The position numbers were made by a program, and so were the translations under genes. From Phocaeicola_A sp964432715 (GTDB lineage: Bacteria > Bacteroidota > Bacteroidia > Bacteroidales > Bacteroidaceae), in the NCBI GenBank assembly GCA_964432715.1, contig CAYSOW010000036.1, positions 1-19,667 on the forward strand: a stretch of 19,667 bases of DNA, given 5' to 3'. The notes below the pieces were generated by a model. The model saw nothing but the letters and a program-made list of their open reading frames with translations, ran no database searches and had not been told where the DNA came from. Positions 16,958-19,667 of this stretch are shown in pieces (the first letter of the stretch is position 1; each line of letters starts with the position of its first letter).

Positions 16958-18582
16958 TTACTTCTCGTCATTCGCATTACGTTTTTTACGGCGTGAGAGC
17001 CAGAGCCAATAACCGGTAATCGGCAAACTCGTTCCAATCAAACAAGCGATAAAGTAGAGAATCTTACTGTAGATGCCTCCCCATTTACCGGTGTGCAACT
17101 GGTACACCCAAGCCTTGACACCGTTTGGCGCATCCTGATCGCTCTTGACAGTGATTTCCATCGCCTGCTTAGAAGCACCACTCTGAGCATCTGCCTGTTG
17201 AGACACCTCACGTTGATCATCCGCTTGCTGTGCCTCTGCTTGCTGTGCCTCCACCTGAGCCTCAGCAGCCGCCTTCTTCGCAGCACGCTTTACTTGAATC
17301 TCAGCTTCTTTCGCTGCATCCTTGGCCTCAGCAGCCTCCTTGACTTCAGCGACGGCCACCTCTTTTGCTTCAGCAACCACCTCTTGTGATTTCGCAGCCA
17401 ATGAGTCTCCTTCATGATGATAGTGAGGATTTCTGCCGCCACGACCGTGAGGATGATCACCGTGTGCATGTGCTTGCTGACTGGCACCACTCTTTGCATC
17501 AGCCACCGCTTCTTCAGCAACCTCCGACGTTTTTTCTGCTGCCTCAGCAGCCGCTTTCTTCGCAGCACGCTTTGCTTGGATCTCAGTTTCTTTCGCTGCA
17601 TCCTTGGCCTTAGCAGCCTCTTCCGACTCCATCTGTTGATCCATCTTTCCCTGATGTTTATGGATACCTTCGCCACGGCCTTCTCCACGATGTCCGCGGA
17701 AGCCTTCACCACGTCCGCCGCGACCTTCACCACGCATCTCCGTCTGGTTCTCTCCCAAGAGCGCATAGAAACCATTGCGGTACCNNNNNNNNNNNNNNNN
17801 NNNNNNNNNNNNNNNNNNNNNNNNNNNNNNNNNNNNNNNNNNNNNNNNNNNNNNNNNNNNNNNNNNNNNNNNNNNNNNNNNNNNCCACGCATCTCCGTCT
17901 GGTTCTCTCCCAAGAGCGCATAGAAACCATTGCGGTACCAGCCGAACGACCAAGTAAGACCGGTGAGTGACATCAGCAGCAAGAAGATCAGCGCGTAGAT
18001 ACCACCGGCATGGTGCATCTGAGTCCAGAACTTACGACAACCCCCTTTGACAGAGATAGCGAAGCGACCCCCCCAACTCATCTGCTTGGTAGGGAACCAC
18101 CATACAATACCGGTCAGCAAAATAAACACAAACACCAGCACACTGATGCCTACGATACATTTACCCACCGACATCTCACCGCGCTGTGCCGGAGCATCCA
18201 GCAAGTAGCGGTGCAACTTCAGCACCTTATCAAAGAAAGGTTTGCGTTCCACACGTCCCAACACCTCACCGGTGTACGGATTCACCGCCACAGAAGCATG
18301 ATGCGGTTTGGAAAGTCCCACCATCCAGCTTTTCTCAGCATCCTTAGAGGTAGTCACGCTCACCACCTGCACCGAGTCGGGCAACGTCTCGCCCACCTTC
18401 TCCGCTAAAAAGTTCGGATCCAGCGTTGACTCACCCGCCTCCACATAGTAGAGCTCCGGGTTCGTGAGATGATTGATTTCCTCTTCAAACACCAATAAAG
18501 CACCGGTCAGGCAGACCAACGCAATAAAGATTCCCAAAGGAATAGATAACCACAAATGCAGTTTTCGACAAATTTTCTTCAT
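16958..18582 (-). CDS. PepSY-associated inner-membrane protein with low-complexity insert (interrupted by assembly gap)
   Basis: As printed the frame breaks at the N-gap. Removing the gap plus one 55-base flank (155 bases) restores a single 489-residue protein. Membrane helices lie at about 10-32, 141-163, 193-215 and 453-475. KLHRYLLD (122-129) and WTQMHHAGGIY (187-197), with H124 and H190/H191, are typical of PepSY-associated membrane proteins linked to iron uptake or reduction. The C-terminal helix (WGGIYSKILYF onward) is also typical. Between helices 3 and 4 (about 230-425) is a Gly/Arg-, then Ala/Lys/Glu-rich region with an 80-base internal repeat and a His-rich patch (320-338). This insert is unusual. 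Function is inferred by family only. Confidence 0.8.
17259..17338 (-). repeat. 80-base internal repeat, copy 1 (PepSY gene)
   Basis: This copy matches 17541-17620 at 75 of 80 positions in direct orientation. The copies are 282 bases (94 codons) apart, so they are in frame, and encode the helix-prone EAKDAAKEAEIQVKRAAKK. Confidence 0.9.
17541..17620 (-). repeat. 80-base internal repeat, copy 2 (PepSY gene)
   Basis: Partner of 17259-17338 with five mismatches. It encodes KAKDAAKETEIQAKRAAKK, near-identical to copy 1, which points to duplication inside the gene. Confidence 0.9.
17730..17939. other. assembly gap (100 N) flanked by identical 55-base copies
   Basis: Ns fill 17785-17884. The flanks 17730-17784 and 17885-17939 are identical. 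The flank length equals that at the first gap, and collapsing one copy with the Ns repairs the PepSY reading frame, so this is an unmerged contig overlap. Confidence 0.92.
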
Positions 18583-18654
18583 ATCTGTTCTTTAAAATTA
18601 AAATTCAGGCATTTATCCTTCATCAAATAATCCTCCTGAATCAAATTTCAGCTG

Positions 18655-18662
18655 CAAAGATA
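18655..18662 (-). promoter_or_regulatory. -7 promoter box (TATCTTTG) for the PepSY gene
   Basis: TATCTTTG on the minus strand lies about 73 bases before the ATG at 18582, giving a leader of about 65 bases. No clear -33 element or known regulator palindrome is visible nearby. Confidence 0.5.
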
Positions 18663-18699
18663 ATCATTTTTTTCAAATTTCGGGAATGGAAGTCCAACA

Positions 18700-19667
18700 C
18701 TAATGAACCACCGGAGCTGGCAACTTCGGATAAATTTTGAGGGTTCTTGCAGCACGCGTCGTTATCGAGGAACTAGTGGAAGAAGAAGCTCCCTCCTTGG
18801 AATCCTTCAGATAGAACTCCTCCTGCGAGAAGATTTCTCCCGACTGTTTCAAGATACGTTCCACAATCAGTTGGCGAGAGATAGCATTGAAGTAGAGACG
18901 GTTATCATCCATACAACTCTCATACTCACTTCTCCAGACGCCCTTGAGGTAACACATACCACCCTCATAGAAACCCACTTCCGGATAGTTCGCGTTGTTC
19001 AGCAGGTGCGACCAATAGACCGTACCACCCTCATTATTCTGATCTGTTGTCAAATTATAGCCACAGGGATATTTCCAGCTCTGACGATCAATGGCACTGC
19101 TCGAATAGGTGGGATAAGATTCGTAACCATACTCATCCAGCAAACGACCGAAAGCATGGCCACCCCCTTCGTGTACAAAGACATTGGTCCAATCACCGGA
19201 AGTAGTACTCGAATAACCACTCCAAGCCAGATCCGTTGCCATTCCAACCAGCGAATAAGAAAGGTTAGAGGCACTCTGCATATGCGTAATACCTCCATAG
19301 CGATTATCATTGGAAAGCACAATCACCGGCACATTATCCACTCCAATCAATCCATCGACGATATCAGGACAATAGGTGCTCACAAAATTGAACAGCTGAT
19401 TTTCATCCTTCACCGCCATATCATCATAATCACTCCTCCAGGAAGCACCAAAGTAAGTATCCTTCTTCACGTGCGTCGTGTTATTGGAAGAACCGCGTTC
19501 GTTAGAGACCGCTGCAATGAAGTAGACATTGAAATAGTTGCGGTACGTCTTGAAAGGCTCCACCGAGAAGAGGCAATCCGCAGCCTTCCTACAAGCCTGC
19601 TCAAAATTCCCTTCCGGAGCCATATCGCTTTGGATAAAGCCATCGCCCACCACAACCAGAGTCACCG
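18700..19667 (-). CDS. M64-family (IgA peptidase-like) zinc metallopeptidase, 5' end outside window
   Basis: The frame runs off the right edge; 321 residues are visible. The opening VTLVVVGDGF matches the start of the M64 catalytic domain, so the signal peptide and any N-terminal domain lie outside. The zinc motif is VHEGGGHAFGRLLDEYGY (19156-19173 encode HEGGGH). It has HExxxH spacing, one residue longer than HExxH, followed by the family's L-x-DEY. Other family-like parts are VPVIVLSNDNRYGG and the aromatic C-terminal segment. The tail is Ser/Thr-rich. Homologues are exported and act outside the inner membrane. The GTG at 19665 is an internal valine, not a start. Confidence 0.85.
   Translation of the reverse strand, partial: VTLVVVGDGFIQSDMAPEGNFEQACRKAADCLFSVEPFKTYRNYFNVYFIAAVSNERGSSNNTTHVKKDTYFGASWRSDYDDMAVKDENQLFNFVSTYCPDIVDGLIGVDNVPVIVLSNDNRYGGITHMQSASNLSYSLVGMATDLAWSGYSSTTSGDWTNVFVHEGGGHAFGRLLDEYGYESYPTYSSSAIDRQSWKYPCGYNLTTDQNNEGGTVYWSHLLNNANYPEVGFYEGGMCYLKGVWRSEYESCMDDNRLYFNAISRQLIVERILKQSGEIFSQEEFYLKDSKEGASSSTSSSITTRAARTLKIYPKLPAPVVH

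Noticed and set aside
17290..17770. Arg/Lys-rich frame following the gap on the minus strand
   Set aside because: It is the wrong frame of the PepSY gene, produced by the artefactual 155-base insertion.
19465..19480. CACGTG core as a possible parS
   Set aside because: The symmetry does not extend beyond the central six bases.

Overview
The window reads as the chromosome of a member of the Bacteroidales (phylum Bacteroidota). Three things suggest this. Promoters follow the phylum's TAnnTTTG -7 pattern. The set and order of housekeeping genes is typical of the group: mutAB; dnaX opposite a DivIC-like gene; surE-lpxB opposite parAB; and parAB followed by a DUF5683 gene, a MltD-like gene and rel. 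A secreted M64-type peptidase also fits. The genus cannot be fixed from what is visible. I see no mobile element, CRISPR array, tRNA or rRNA.

Layout. (1) 1-3136: the 3' half of mutA and complete mutB, the two subunits of B12-dependent methylmalonyl-CoA mutase, ending in a strong terminator. (2) 3157-3946: a minus-strand pair, a DivIC/FtsB-like division protein followed by a small four-helix membrane protein, with a promoter region divergent from dnaX. (3) 3947-6072: dnaX, an assembly gap just after its stop codon, and a bidirectional terminator. (4) 6101-8831: a minus-strand operon surE - lpxB - omega-amidase-like nitrilase. (5) 8939-15139: a plus-strand run parA - parB - DUF5683 - MltD-like transglycosylase - bifunctional Rel/SpoT, with only short spacers and a terminator after rel. 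(6) 15140-15436: a 0.3-kb interval with its own promoter, an intricate RNA fold and a terminator, then a second promoter for a secreted alpha/beta hydrolase (15437-16849). (7) 16872-18662: a bidirectional terminator and a minus-strand PepSY-type membrane protein with a large Ala/Lys/Glu- and His/Gly-rich insert, interrupted by a second assembly gap. (8) 18700-19667: the 3' part of a secreted M64-family zinc peptidase.

Two 100-N gaps are each flanked by an identical 55-base direct repeat. This is the signature of unmerged overlapping contig ends. Removing one copy plus the Ns (155 bases) restores a single 489-codon reading frame for the PepSY protein, so I treat both as artefacts.

The most interesting candidates are the structured RNA at about 15236-15390, whose terminator stem competes with an upstream pairing and overlaps the next promoter, and the unusual low-complexity insert of the PepSY protein. 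The remainder is mostly well-conserved core metabolism, replication, segregation, envelope and stringent-response functions.
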